From positions 1 through 64,000 of IMG/VR virus record IMGVR_UViG_3300009105_000005: 64,000 nt of DNA, one strand, 5' to 3'. Below are positions 42,329-49,286 of the stretch, piece by piece; the first letter of the stretch is position 1, and each line of letters opens with the position of its first letter. The notes beneath the pieces were generated by a model. It was not told where the DNA came from, ran no database searches, and saw only the letters and a program-made list of their open reading frames with translations. This stretch comes from a virus. The position numbers and the translations under genes are program-made.

Positions 42329-42763
42329 TTAAGATTTATTTAATTCTGCCCGAATTTTCATAAGCAACTTTCCAAGCAAATTCTGGCCTTTAATATTTTG
42401 GCATTTGTTGCAGGTGCAATTGCCCCAAATATTATCATGCCAATAATTCCATTCGATTATTTCATCATTGCCGGTAGCGAGCAATTTTTTGCGCCATGTT
42501 GATGCTTGGAACTTATAACGCAAAGCATATTCCATAACGTCTTGTTTAATTTGCTCCCAATCGGAGCGAAGCTTGATTGACCTGCCTCGGCGCTTTGCTT
42601 GACCAGGTGTTCGTGCCAGGCTAACGTGATGCCGGTCGTTAAAGTCCTTGCTTTTCATAGCCTGGTAGAAATGTTCAGGCGTTACAAAGAAAAGTCCTTG
42701 GTACTTTAACGATTCTTCAAATGGCAAAAAATTACTAAACCAATTACGTCCTGATTTATTCAT
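42329..42763 (-). CDS. NADAR-domain N-glycosidase (YbiA-like)
   Basis: 144 residues with the NADAR pattern: NWFSNFLPFE at the start, VTPEHFYQAMKSKDF, the core ARTPGQAKRRGRSIKLRSDWEQIKQDVM and near the end WGNCTCNKCQNIKGQNLLGKLLM. NADAR proteins hydrolyse N-glycosidic bonds (riboflavin intermediates, ADP-ribosylated bases). In phages they may reverse ADP-ribosylation imposed by host defences. Ribosome site AAAGGAG. Its ATGA overlap with the DUF4326 gene implies a joint function. Confidence 0.85.
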   Translation of the reverse strand: MNKSGRNWFSNFLPFEESLKYQGLFFVTPEHFYQAMKSKDFNDRHHVSLARTPGQAKRRGRSIKLRSDWEQIKQDVMEYALRYKFQASTWRKKLLATGNDEIIEWNYWHDNIWGNCTCNKCQNIKGQNLLGKLLMKIRAELNKS

Positions 42764-43098
42764 GATACGCTCCTTTCGGAATTAATCCATTCGATAGCGT
42801 TTTTAATAACATCTCCATGACAGGCTTTCGGAGCGCAGCAACATGTTAAAATCACTGTTTTTCCATTTTTAATTTCTCCAGCAAGCCTGTAGAGTTCCAA
42901 CCTAATCAGACTGTCCATTTTTTGCATTTCAGCCCATAAATAAGACCGAAACTTCTTAACAGCCTGATTTCTCGGTTCTTTATAAAACGGATTGCCGAGA
43001 ATTGCTCCTTTAGACTGCATAATTCCAGTTTCAGCCCAAGTATCAGAATCACACATAATACTTGGAATCTCGTTTCGATAATTGTGGACGATAACCAT
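42760..43098 (-). CDS. DUF4326-family protein
   Basis: 112 residues with the DUF4326 signature: GAILGNPFYKEP, AVKKFRSYLW and the C-terminal TCCCAPKACHGDVIKNAIEW (Cys-Cys-Cys-x-P-x-x-CHG). The conserved Cys/His suggests a metal or catalytic site. Such proteins often accompany NADAR or nucleotide-modifying enzymes in phages. The start has AAGGGGG. Biochemical role unknown. Confidence 0.8.
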   Translation of the reverse strand: MVIVHNYRNEIPSIMCDSDTWAETGIMQSKGAILGNPFYKEPRNQAVKKFRSYLWAEMQKMDSLIRLELYRLAGEIKNGKTVILTCCCAPKACHGDVIKNAIEWINSERSVS

Positions 43099-43707
43099 AA
43101 GAGCCCCCTTATAATCTTAAAGTTTTTGCCAAGCTTTTTTCAAAAAGCGGAAACTATAATCAGCCAAATAAAATAAAAAAAGTTTTTGGTTCCACCAAGG
43201 GAAATCGTGAGGGTTCTGTCAAGACTCATGCAAAGTACATGACAGCTTGCTGGCGTGGGCTTTGCTGACTCGCTGTTTGGTCGGAACGTTCGTTTTTTGG
43301 TAAACTTTCAAAGTTCTATCGTCCTGAAAGTTTGCCCAAAAACTCCCGATCAAACAGGTCTTGACAGGTTCTGAGCGATTTCTCCAAGAACAACAAAAAT
43401 CTTTTTTTGGATGCTCTCCGCATCTGTCAAGGAGTCGCCGATTTATGTTAGGCTTGGCGCGTAAGAAGCTCTATAAAATAAAAATCAGATGTTTCCTTTA
43501 AATCTTTTTCGTCTGATTTTGATTTTTAGAGCTTCCGCGAATCCAAGCCTTACAGAAATGGGCGAAAAGAAGCCGCTTGCGGCGTTCCTTTTGACAACCG
43601 GAGGGCGTCAGGCGATAGGGGGGCTGGAAGGTGTAGTCCCTTGGGACCGAGCGAACAGCGAGCCTGGAAGACAACCGACCCGGAGGGGATCGCACTAATC
43701 TAACATA
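43099..43707. ncRNA. Large structured noncoding RNA candidate (about 0.6 kb)
   Basis: No gene on either strand, but two very long hairpins. In the first, three nested pairings close on a 14-nt loop: 43216-43225 with 43358-43367 (10/10 bp), 43274-43284 with 43346-43356 (11 bp, one G-U) and 43292-43310 with 43325-43343 (18 of 19). Side hairpins lie at 43226-43273. In the second, 43450-43489 pairs with 43512-43550 (CGCG, AGGCTTGG/CCAAGCCT, AAGCTCTA/TAGAGCTT and a 15-nt AT stem). A GCCGC-TT-GCGGC hairpin follows. The transcribed strand is uncertain. The length and ornate form recall the large phage RNAs of GOLLD/ROOL type; membership is not shown. Confidence 0.6.
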
Positions 43708-43742
43708 AAAAAAGCCCCAACTTAGAGAGAAGGGGCTTAATT
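43706..43742. terminator. Hairpin terminator at the edge of the structured region
   Basis: AAGCCCC (43712-43718) pairs with GGGGCTT (43732-43738). On the minus strand it is followed by T7, on the plus strand by TTAATTT. It could end minus-strand transcripts from the 44-kb genes or a plus-strand RNA from the structured region. Confidence 0.7.
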
Positions 43743-43960
43743 TATGCTGTTTAACCCGGACTTATATGCCGCCACGACAGCGAAAGGGGCTGGGCGGTTT
43801 TGGAACAAGGTGGCTGGCCTTGCTACTTATACATGAGGCGATACCGGTGCCACCGCAATCCCCTCACGAAGTCCTATGTGTCACACTCTCGGCAACATAT
43901 AGGCCAAATTGTTATAGTGGAAGCCAAGCTCTGCTCAATGATCCCGATTGAACCGGACTC
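43743..43960. other. Noncoding stretch between structured RNA and envelope-protein genes
   Basis: About 220 nt without a supported gene; GC higher than the surroundings, with short inverted repeats (e.g. CCGG-rich segment near 43952-43975). It would be the 3' untranslated part of the minus-strand transcript before the terminator at 43706. Confidence 0.35.
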
Positions 43961-44509
43961 TTACCGGACTTGGCGGGCGGGATTGCGCCCATTTTCCTTC
44001 CGATTGTCTATAATGAACAGATTTTTATGCCTTGTCAGAATCCCAGAGGCACTTACAACGGATTTTTCGGGTTTTGTCCATACTCGGATTCCCTTTTTTC
44101 CGTTAATAAGCAATATGGAGCCGTCTGGCATTGCCTTGAGTTCATTATATCGGAAGGTAAGGGTGATTTCCTCACCCTCAAATTGCTTTGGCGAATGAGC
44201 AAGCACCTTGGCTCTTAGAGCCCTGGTGTAATAATCGCCGGATTCGGCGTAAGATTGGTATGATATAAAGGCAATTGGCTGAATCCAGCCTAAAGTGTAG
44301 TTTACGACCTTCATGGTGCCAGTGATTCGCTTCATCATCTTGCATCCATCGTAAACTATGTCCCACCTTTGGGCGTCCTGGGCCGGCCAAGTGCCGAACA
44401 TGACGGTTTGGAAGCTTTCTTCAAGTATAAAGAGGCTGAATGTGACCAATCCCATGATAGATAAAATCAAGGCCACGTATTTCAGCCAGTTTTTAGACCG
44501 GCCGATCAA
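43961..44509 (-). CDS. Inner-membrane protein, unknown
   Basis: 182 residues with a TTG start at 44509 overlapping the previous stop (TTGA) and GGAG upstream. One N-terminal transmembrane helix (YVALILSIMGLVTFSLFIL), a second weaker hydrophobic stretch (LGWIQPIAFISY) and a soluble domain with EEITLTFRYNELKAMPDG. Not recognised. It forms a unit with the next membrane protein. Confidence 0.6.
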   Translation of the reverse strand: MIGRSKNWLKYVALILSIMGLVTFSLFILEESFQTVMFGTWPAQDAQRWDIVYDGCKMMKRITGTMKVVNYTLGWIQPIAFISYQSYAESGDYYTRALRAKVLAHSPKQFEGEEITLTFRYNELKAMPDGSILLINGKKGIRVWTKPEKSVVSASGILTRHKNLFIIDNRKENGRNPARQVR

Positions 44510-44862
44510 TATTTAAGCTCCAAATTTACGAGTTGAGCCGTCCATTGGGCATCCATCGGGTTCATGTCCGAAGGCACGAAGCCGTTAGGCGACAGAACAT
44601 GGAGCCGGTATCCCTGCGAAGTGATGGCATGGAATATTTGAGCGGCGGTTTCACAGGCTCCGTCTGTGCCGGTGGCTAAAGTTTCATCAATCAAAACCGT
44701 GACAAGCCGTGAATCGTGATTTATCCAATGGTGCTGAATATGTTTAAGCTGATCCGGTCTTAGATTCAGACTTTTCTCGAATGACAGCTTGGAGTACCAT
44801 CCGATCATGATCATAAACACCAAGACCACGGATAATAGCATGATTTCAACTTTGTTTTCCAT
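44506..44862 (-). CDS. Single-pass membrane protein, unknown
   Basis: 118 residues: an N-terminal helix (EIMLLSVVLVFMIMIGWY) anchors a periplasmic or cytoplasmic domain with SRLVTVLIDETLATGTDGAC. AGGAG before the ATG. Not recognised. Coupled by overlap to the downstream membrane protein gene. Confidence 0.6.
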   Translation of the reverse strand: MENKVEIMLLSVVLVFMIMIGWYSKLSFEKSLNLRPDQLKHIQHHWINHDSRLVTVLIDETLATGTDGACETAAQIFHAITSQGYRLHVLSPNGFVPSDMNPMDAQWTAQLVNLELKY

Positions 44863-44885
44863 AATATGCTCCTGATTTTAGATAA

Positions 44886-44934
44886 CAAAAAATGGACAGG
44901 CCGCTCATTATTTTTGGAGGCGGCGACCTGTCCA
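44886..44934 (-). terminator. Rho-independent terminator
   Basis: TGGACAGG (44893-44900) pairs with CCTGTCCA (44927-44934), extended by CCGC/GCGG. On the minus strand it is followed by TTTTTTG. It ends the transcript of the secreted-protein gene. Confidence 0.8.
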
Positions 44935-44955
44935 TCGGTCGGTGATGCAGGCGAC

Positions 44956-45291
44956 TTAGAAGAAAGTACGGATATTGTACGAGACTCTGCCGTTATATTC
45001 CGTCCTGTCAGCGATCACGTTGATTTTGTCGCCGGGTTTGAGGGACTTGGCAACCTCGGCATGGTTACCAAAGGCCATCAGCGGGGTTCCGGCGGGGTAT
45101 TTGATTCCGTCAATGGAACGTTGTTCCGTGAAAATGATCCGGACGTACTCGGCACCGTTTTTGTCGATCTTGGTGACGGCGGAATCGACGGTAACGCCTT
45201 CCAGTTTGAGGTCTCCAGCGTAAGCCACGCCAACGCTCAGTACCAAAGCGAACATTGCTGCGAAAAGGGACAGTTTGAGTAAACGATTCAT
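44956..45291 (-). CDS. Secreted (periplasmic) small protein
   Basis: 111 residues from ATG 45291 (AAAGGAGAA upstream). The Sec signal peptide MNRLLKLSLFAAMFALVLSV continues to a GVAYA-GD cleavage site. The mature 87 residues are beta-rich (EYVRIIFTEQRSIDGIKYPAG, KPGDKINVIADRTEYNGRVS), like a small OB or SH3-type fold. A secreted protein between SSB and membrane protein genes suggests envelope modification during infection. Function unknown. Confidence 0.65.
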   Translation of the reverse strand: MNRLLKLSLFAAMFALVLSVGVAYAGDLKLEGVTVDSAVTKIDKNGAEYVRIIFTEQRSIDGIKYPAGTPLMAFGNHAEVAKSLKPGDKINVIADRTEYNGRVSYNIRTFF

Positions 45292-45379
45292 GATTAGTGT
45301 TCTCCTTTCGAGAAAGTTAAAAATTTTAGGAAATACAATTGACAATAGTTTTTGGGGGCTTCGCGCCCCCGTTTCAGGT

Positions 45380-45835
45380 TTAGAACGGAATGTCGTCTTC
45401 CACACGGACAGGTGCAGGCTGCTCGGTGCTTTGAGCGGCGGCGGCAGCTACTGCGGGCGGAGCGTCAGCATCCGAGGGGACGGGAGCGTTTTGACCGGCT
45501 CCGGCGGGTGCGGGGCCAAGAAGACGCAGGCGAGTGGCGCGAATTTCGGTGGTGTAACGGACGATATCATTATCATCCGTCCACTTACGGGTTTGCAGGG
45601 TGCCTTCAACAAGGATCTGCTTGCCCTTGGTGTAGAGTTCGCCGGCAATCTCTGCCAGCTTGCTCCATGCTACGATGCGGTGCCATTCGGTGCGCTCCCG
45701 AGCTTCGCCGGACTCCTTGTCCTTCCAGCGTTCGGAAGTAGCAACACTCAGGTTGGCAACTGCCACACCGCTCGGAGTGTACCGGAGTTCGGCATCACGT
45801 CCGAGGTTTCCAATCAAGGTAACTGAGTTCAGCAT
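45380..45835 (-). CDS. ssb: Single-stranded DNA-binding protein
   Basis: 151 residues. The OB-fold domain (1-105) has the SSB landmarks [40 protein letters not shown] and [17 protein letters not shown] Pro/Ala-rich linker and the acidic tip DDIPF follow, which recruits replication and repair partners. It coats ssDNA during phage replication. Strong ribosome site AAAGGAG. High GC suggests relatively recent host origin or high expression. Confidence 0.95.
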   Translation of the reverse strand: MLNSVTLIGNLGRDAELRYTPSGVAVANLSVATSERWKDKESGEARERTEWHRIVAWSKLAEIAGELYTKGKQILVEGTLQTRKWTDDNDIVRYTTEIRATRLRLLGPAPAGAGQNAPVPSDADAPPAVAAAAAQSTEQPAPVRVEDDIPF

Positions 45836-45892
45836 AATGTTGACTCCTTTCGTTAAGGGTTAAAATTACTTCAAAAACAACCAAAAATATTT

Positions 45893-45985
45893 TTACAAGC
45901 ATAGCCAGGCGAAAAAACAAAACGTTACGACCATGCTGATAATGAGTCCGGCGAACTGAACTATGAACAGGGCTAATGCACGCAA
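45893..45985 (-). CDS. Possible 30-residue membrane peptide
   Basis: A TTG at 45985 opens MRALALFIVQFAGLIISMVV, continuing to a stop at 45893; it is almost entirely one transmembrane helix. It overlaps the end of the 71-residue gene by 13 nt. The ribosome site is weak, so this is a tentative call; a short membrane peptide could relate to lysis inhibition or exclusion. Confidence 0.3.
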   Translation of the reverse strand: MRALALFIVQFAGLIISMVVTFCFFAWLCL

Positions 45986-46188
45986 GCTCTGTTATTCCAT
46001 TTTCTCAGAGCTTGCGACGTAACCTCTCCGGTTGGTAGCCATCTCCCCATCCATACTTGCAGTTCCGCCGAACATTTACCGGACTTCGCAATTTCATCAA
46101 TAAACCGCAAAGCCTCGGTGTACCCTGCCACCGGCTCATGATACGTTCGACCGGTGGGAGTAGTGTATTCAACCCTGAGTTCGAGCAT
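45973..46188 (-). CDS. Hypothetical small protein
   Basis: 71 residues with AAAGGGGG before the ATG. It reads MLELRVEYTTPTGRTYHEPV and AELQVWMGRWLPTGEVTSQA. Not recognised. Confidence 0.55.
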   Translation of the reverse strand: MLELRVEYTTPTGRTYHEPVAGYTEALRFIDEIAKSGKCSAELQVWMGRWLPTGEVTSQALRKWNNRACVH

Positions 46189-46512
46189 AAAAACCCCCTT
46201 TCTGCGAAGGTTGAAACCTACGAAAGAACAACAAAAAATTGTTTTTAATATATTAAATCGGAAAGGATCCGTTTAGGGTGGGGGGTGGGTGTCCTTGAAG
46301 TGCTGCGACTTTAGATGCGAATTTGTCTTTGCATCTAAAACGGGGACGCGGGTTGGCCCCTTTACCCTATATTCCCCTTTAGAAAAGGCAGCGTATGAGA
46401 AATTTGAAATGAGGTCTAAAAACGGGGAACAGGGAACAGGCATGCCTGTCCGGTGGACGAAGTGCGAAAAATTTTTGAGCAGCGCCCCCGACCCTGTTCC
46501 CCCCAGGGTAGA
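46189..46512. ncRNA. Structured noncoding stretch
   Basis: No supported gene. Contains TTTAGATGC/GCATCTAAA (46310-46318 with 46331-46339), a perfect 11-bp pairing GGGGAACAGGG/CCCTGTTCCCC (46424-46434 with 46492-46502) and the palindrome AGGCATGCCT between them. It could be a small RNA or the leader or trailer structure between the DUF5664-like and 71-residue genes. Confidence 0.4.
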
Positions 46513-47019
46513 TTAAGCAGCTTCGGGCAGAGGTCCGCCTTCGGTGTAATTTGGATATGGCACCGGCCGGTCGTCCAAAGATGCAGGCAAACGGCCTAAT
46601 TTGAGCATTTCTTCGGTATGGATGAACCCGAACATATTCCAGATGATCGCAGCAGCGTGATCTTCGGTCATTTCACCAAGTAGCAAGGCAGCTTTGAGGT
46701 CATTGATGTGCCTCTCGGCACTCTCCAGATAGCGCATAATATTTTGACCCTTTTCCCAATTACGGACAGCATACTTTATAGCCCCGCCTTCATAATGCAC
46801 GGCCAGCCGCTTCATGGCAAAAGGCGTAATTAAATCATACCGACCCTTGCCAACCTGAGAATCTCGAACAGAGCCCGTGTCGAATTCCTGTCTGTCCCCC
46901 GAATCCTGAATATCGAGGAAATCTACTGTGTTCTTGCTATTATCTGTTCCGTTCATAATACTTTGTACCTCCATCGCTTTTAATAATATTTTAATTGCTA
47001 AGTTTGTTCCTCCGAACAT
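46513..47019 (-). CDS. DUF5664-like protein (dATP/dGTP diphosphohydrolase-type N-terminal domain)
   Basis: 168 residues. The core matches DUF5664: RYDLITPFAMKRLAVHYEGG, IKYAVRNWEKGQNIMRYLES, AERHINDLKAALLLGE and HAAAIIWNMFGFIH. These helical proteins are predicted nucleotide pyrophosphohydrolases of the MazG/dUTPase-like class that shape phage nucleotide pools. Two starts are plausible: ATG 47019 (AAGGAG) and ATG 46956 (GGAGGT). Confidence 0.75.
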   Translation of the reverse strand: MFGGTNLAIKILLKAMEVQSIMNGTDNSKNTVDFLDIQDSGDRQEFDTGSVRDSQVGKGRYDLITPFAMKRLAVHYEGGAIKYAVRNWEKGQNIMRYLESAERHINDLKAALLLGEMTEDHAAAIIWNMFGFIHTEEMLKLGRLPASLDDRPVPYPNYTEGGPLPEAA

Positions 47020-47121
47020 AGCACTTCGCTCCTTTTTCCTGAATCACGACTGACTATCAATTTTCTACGGGCGTTTCCGAGTGAGACGGTGTAGCCGTGA
47101 TATGTGACATTTTTGTAACTT

Positions 47122-47346
47122 TTACTTATCTATACAGTCTGTGCAAACACTTGCAATCCTGCCTTTATAAACCTTAAAATCTTCAACAAATTTCAGCTTT
47201 TCGCACATTAAACAATGCGAAAAATTCTTATTGACATAATCCAAAAGATGGTCATTATCTAATAAGACCTCTGCCTCGAAAGAAAGCTGTGTTCTTGTTT
47301 CACAAATGCTCTTTACGTTTTTGATTTCCCCTACACCTTCACACAT
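47122..47346 (-). CDS. Small zinc-knuckle protein
   Basis: 74 residues with CLMCEKLKFVEDFKVYKGR and a later SVCTDCIDK, a CxxC...CxxC zinc site like the HNH-associated or recombination-protein ribbons of phages. N-terminal half variable. Function unknown. Confidence 0.55.
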   Translation of the reverse strand: MCEGVGEIKNVKSICETRTQLSFEAEVLLDNDHLLDYVNKNFSHCLMCEKLKFVEDFKVYKGRIASVCTDCIDK

Positions 47347-47375
47347 ATCCCCTACCCTTTCTCCCCTTAAATTGT

Positions 47376-47768
47376 CTATGCAGCTAAATCCATTTCATTG
47401 ATGGCTTCGTGATTTATTAACCGCCATTCATCATCCAGCGGTAAGTTAATAATGCTATCAGAATCTTTGAATGATTCGTAATTCTGGATAATCCAGACCA
47501 GTTCATTGAATGTCCAAAATCCTGCACAAAGCGCACCTGTTGGTTGCCATTTTCGCATCCAGGCTTCTTGAAGGGGTGAAAGCTTATTGTCACCAACTTT
47601 AGCTTCAAGTTCGACCTTTAGGCCGGCCATACATCCTGTTAAATCAGCTTTACCCTTTCTACCCGGACCCGCATGACGTTTTTCTATTAAAGTTAGGTCA
47701 AGTTTGTTCAGATAGGTCAAACTCTGTCTGACCAGGTTCTTTTCTTTCTGTCTCAAACCTCGGCTCAC
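47376..47768 (-). CDS. VRR-NUC-domain nuclease
   Basis: 130 residues. The VRR-NUC (PD-(D/E)XK) core reads GPGRKGKADLTGCMAGLKVE then LEAKVGDNKLSPLQEAWMRKW; the Asp of KADLTG and the E-x-K of ELEAK form the active site, with conserved Gln downstream. Such stand-alone phage nucleases cut branched or other structured DNA. It overlaps the 92-residue gene by about 70 nt in another frame. Confidence 0.85.
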   Translation of the reverse strand: MSRGLRQKEKNLVRQSLTYLNKLDLTLIEKRHAGPGRKGKADLTGCMAGLKVELEAKVGDNKLSPLQEAWMRKWQPTGALCAGFWTFNELVWIIQNYESFKDSDSIINLPLDDEWRLINHEAINEMDLAA

Positions 47769-47976
47769 TATCTGCCTCCTCGCCTTCCGGCATATAATCT
47801 ATTTCGGTTATTTCCGATTGAGCCATGTCCACAGTGGGAACAATCTTTACGTCAGCCCATTCAACGGCAGCTTCGTTGCCAGCTTCATCCTCATGGATAC
47901 ACCATGATTTTGACATAGCAACGATTGGCCCCTGGCCGAATTGACTTTCAACAATGTCGCCAATTTTAATTTTCAT
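47698..47976 (-). CDS. Hypothetical acidic protein
   Basis: 92 residues. MKIKIGDIVESQFGQGPIVA is a small SH3-like start also typical of phage proteins; the C-terminal half is Glu/Asp-rich. A related IGxxVxxxFGxGxIxG-type phrase occurs in the 162-residue protein at 54,119. Function unknown. Confidence 0.55.
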   Translation of the reverse strand: MKIKIGDIVESQFGQGPIVAMSKSWCIHEDEAGNEAAVEWADVKIVPTVDMAQSEITEIDYMPEGEEADSEPRFETERKEPGQTEFDLSEQT

Positions 47977-48229
47977 TTAAATTTATCTCTCTTTCCGGTA
48001 TTAAAATTTCAGCCACCTTTACTCGCTGAGAAATTATTATCAAAATATAAGGTTCATCTTCATCCATTTTAAACTGTTTATAAAACCGGAAATTGGAAAT
48101 CGGAATTGCTTTATTATCTTTACGATACCAAATCAGATTTATAACAGCCGGCCTTAAATATTCATTGATCCAGACAGACATTGAAACTTTACCAGGATCT
48201 CGGAAATAGACCTGAAATGTTTTTTCCAT
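47966..48229 (-). CDS. Hypothetical protein
   Basis: 87 residues, basic N-terminal part with FQVYFRDPGKVSMSVWINEY, C-terminal strand-rich YILIIISQRVKVAEILI. Its ATG overlaps the stop of the exonuclease gene. Not recognised. Confidence 0.55.
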   Translation of the reverse strand: MEKTFQVYFRDPGKVSMSVWINEYLRPAVINLIWYRKDNKAIPISNFRFYKQFKMDEDEPYILIIISQRVKVAEILIPEREINLNEN

Positions 48230-48810
48230 TATGCCGCCTTCCTTAGTTGATCCTCAGCAAATAGCGCCAGTTCACGTGTGGCCCTAACATCGGCAATAGC
48301 ATCATGTTCTTTTTCAAGTTTAATGCCGAAATGCTTACAAATCGTTCCTAATTTGTAGTTTTTGAGCCTTAAACCTGACCGGCAGATCAATTTAGCCACA
48401 TCGGTTCTGACGTCCCACGGACAGTTAAACATATAACTTCCAGGCCCGTACCGATCTCCGGCTGCCACCCATGTCTGTCTAAGGAAATCACAGTCGAACA
48501 TCACGTTAAATCCGACCTGCACAAACTTATCGGTTTTGTCGAATTTATTGACGTACTTGCTAAGTTTTTTTTTGAGAGCTGTAATTCCAATGGAAGGATG
48601 CGGAAATTCCATCAATTCAGCTTCGGTACGCCGGTTAATTTCCAGTGCCACCGGATCGATCTTCCGTCCTGGCAGCGGCTGAAATAAAAATTCAATTTCT
48701 TCTTTAATTACTCCGTCAATTTCAATGATTGCGCCAAGCTGAACCATAGAGTTCTGCCTGCAATCAACGCCTGTCGTTTCGGTGTCAAACCAGAATAACT
48801 TATTGCTCAT
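48229..48810 (-). CDS. DnaQ-like 3'-5' exonuclease
   Basis: 193 residues with DEDDh exonuclease motifs: Exo I FWFDTETTG (Asp9, Glu11), Exo II in VQVGFNVMFDCDFLRQTW, and Exo III HDAIADVRATRELA with the catalytic His and Asp. It would proofread or degrade ssDNA/RNA ends during replication. Strong AAAGGAA ribosome site. No polymerase is in the window; one probably lies beyond it. Confidence 0.88.
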   Translation of the reverse strand: MSNKLFWFDTETTGVDCRQNSMVQLGAIIEIDGVIKEEIEFLFQPLPGRKIDPVALEINRRTEAELMEFPHPSIGITALKKKLSKYVNKFDKTDKFVQVGFNVMFDCDFLRQTWVAAGDRYGPGSYMFNCPWDVRTDVAKLICRSGLRLKNYKLGTICKHFGIKLEKEHDAIADVRATRELALFAEDQLRKAA

Positions 48811-48825
48811 GTCTATTCCTTTCGG

Positions 48826-49062
48826 TTAGATTTTAGACCAACGGTTATCTGGACAGACCTCCTTTTCTTTATATATATCAAACACCGGTTTATCTGATTT
48901 TTCACAATAAAGCTGATTGAATCCTGTTTCTTCATCAAGCTGTATCCAAACAAGCTTCACATAATTGCACTTCCCCGCCAGACATTCCGGTGTATTGCTT
49001 TCTAAATAAGTTTCAACATCCCCTTCTTCTGTATTAAAATTCAGCGCAATCCCAGAACTCAT
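48826..49062 (-). CDS. Small cysteine-containing protein
   Basis: 78 residues with ECLAGKCNYVKLVW, LYCEKSDKP and EVCPDNRW, four cysteines placed for a single zinc site. GAGGG before the ATG; overlaps the next gene by 4 nt. Function unknown. Confidence 0.55.
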   Translation of the reverse strand: MSSGIALNFNTEEGDVETYLESNTPECLAGKCNYVKLVWIQLDEETGFNQLYCEKSDKPVFDIYKEKEVCPDNRWSKI

Positions 49063-49274
49063 TCGATTATCCCTCTATCTTTTGCCAGCCAGTCCGGAAT
49101 AATGATCTTAATGTCACGACCTTTTATCTTCGACCATCTAATTTGGGACTTTGGCAGAGACTCTTTGTTAACCCCATCCGTTACGATCAATGCACCTTTA
49201 TTTGGGTTGCCATAATGAGTTTCTTTGATAAGCTCAAAATAATATTCATCTTCATTAACGCCAACTTGTTGCAT
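49059..49274 (-). CDS. Hypothetical small protein
   Basis: 71 residues (YYFELIKETHYGNPNKGALI, then LPKSQIRWSKIKGRDIKIIIP), a beta-rich layout resembling small SSB-like or OB-type phage proteins. GAGAGGG before the ATG. It directly follows the helicase gene, suggesting a replication accessory. Confidence 0.5.
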   Translation of the reverse strand: MQQVGVNEDEYYFELIKETHYGNPNKGALIVTDGVNKESLPKSQIRWSKIKGRDIKIIIPDWLAKDRGIIE

Positions 49275-49286
49275 ATCCCTCTCCGA

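Noticed and set aside
43266-43274. Isolated TGACTCGCT matching the TIGR A repeat
   Set aside because: No B repeat lies 18 nt to either side; it is within the stem-side region of the 43-kb structured element and is probably chance.
43660-43690. AGCGAGCCT on the plus strand near 43.67 kb and AGCGAGTTT near 54.85 kb
   Set aside because: Neither is followed at 18-nt spacing by an AG-AA-CC-type B repeat, so they do not form array units.
45353-45369. GGGGGC...GCCCCC hairpin downstream of ssb as a terminator
   Set aside because: No T-run follows on the minus strand, and the hairpin is short; it may stabilise the ssb mRNA but is not a clear terminator.
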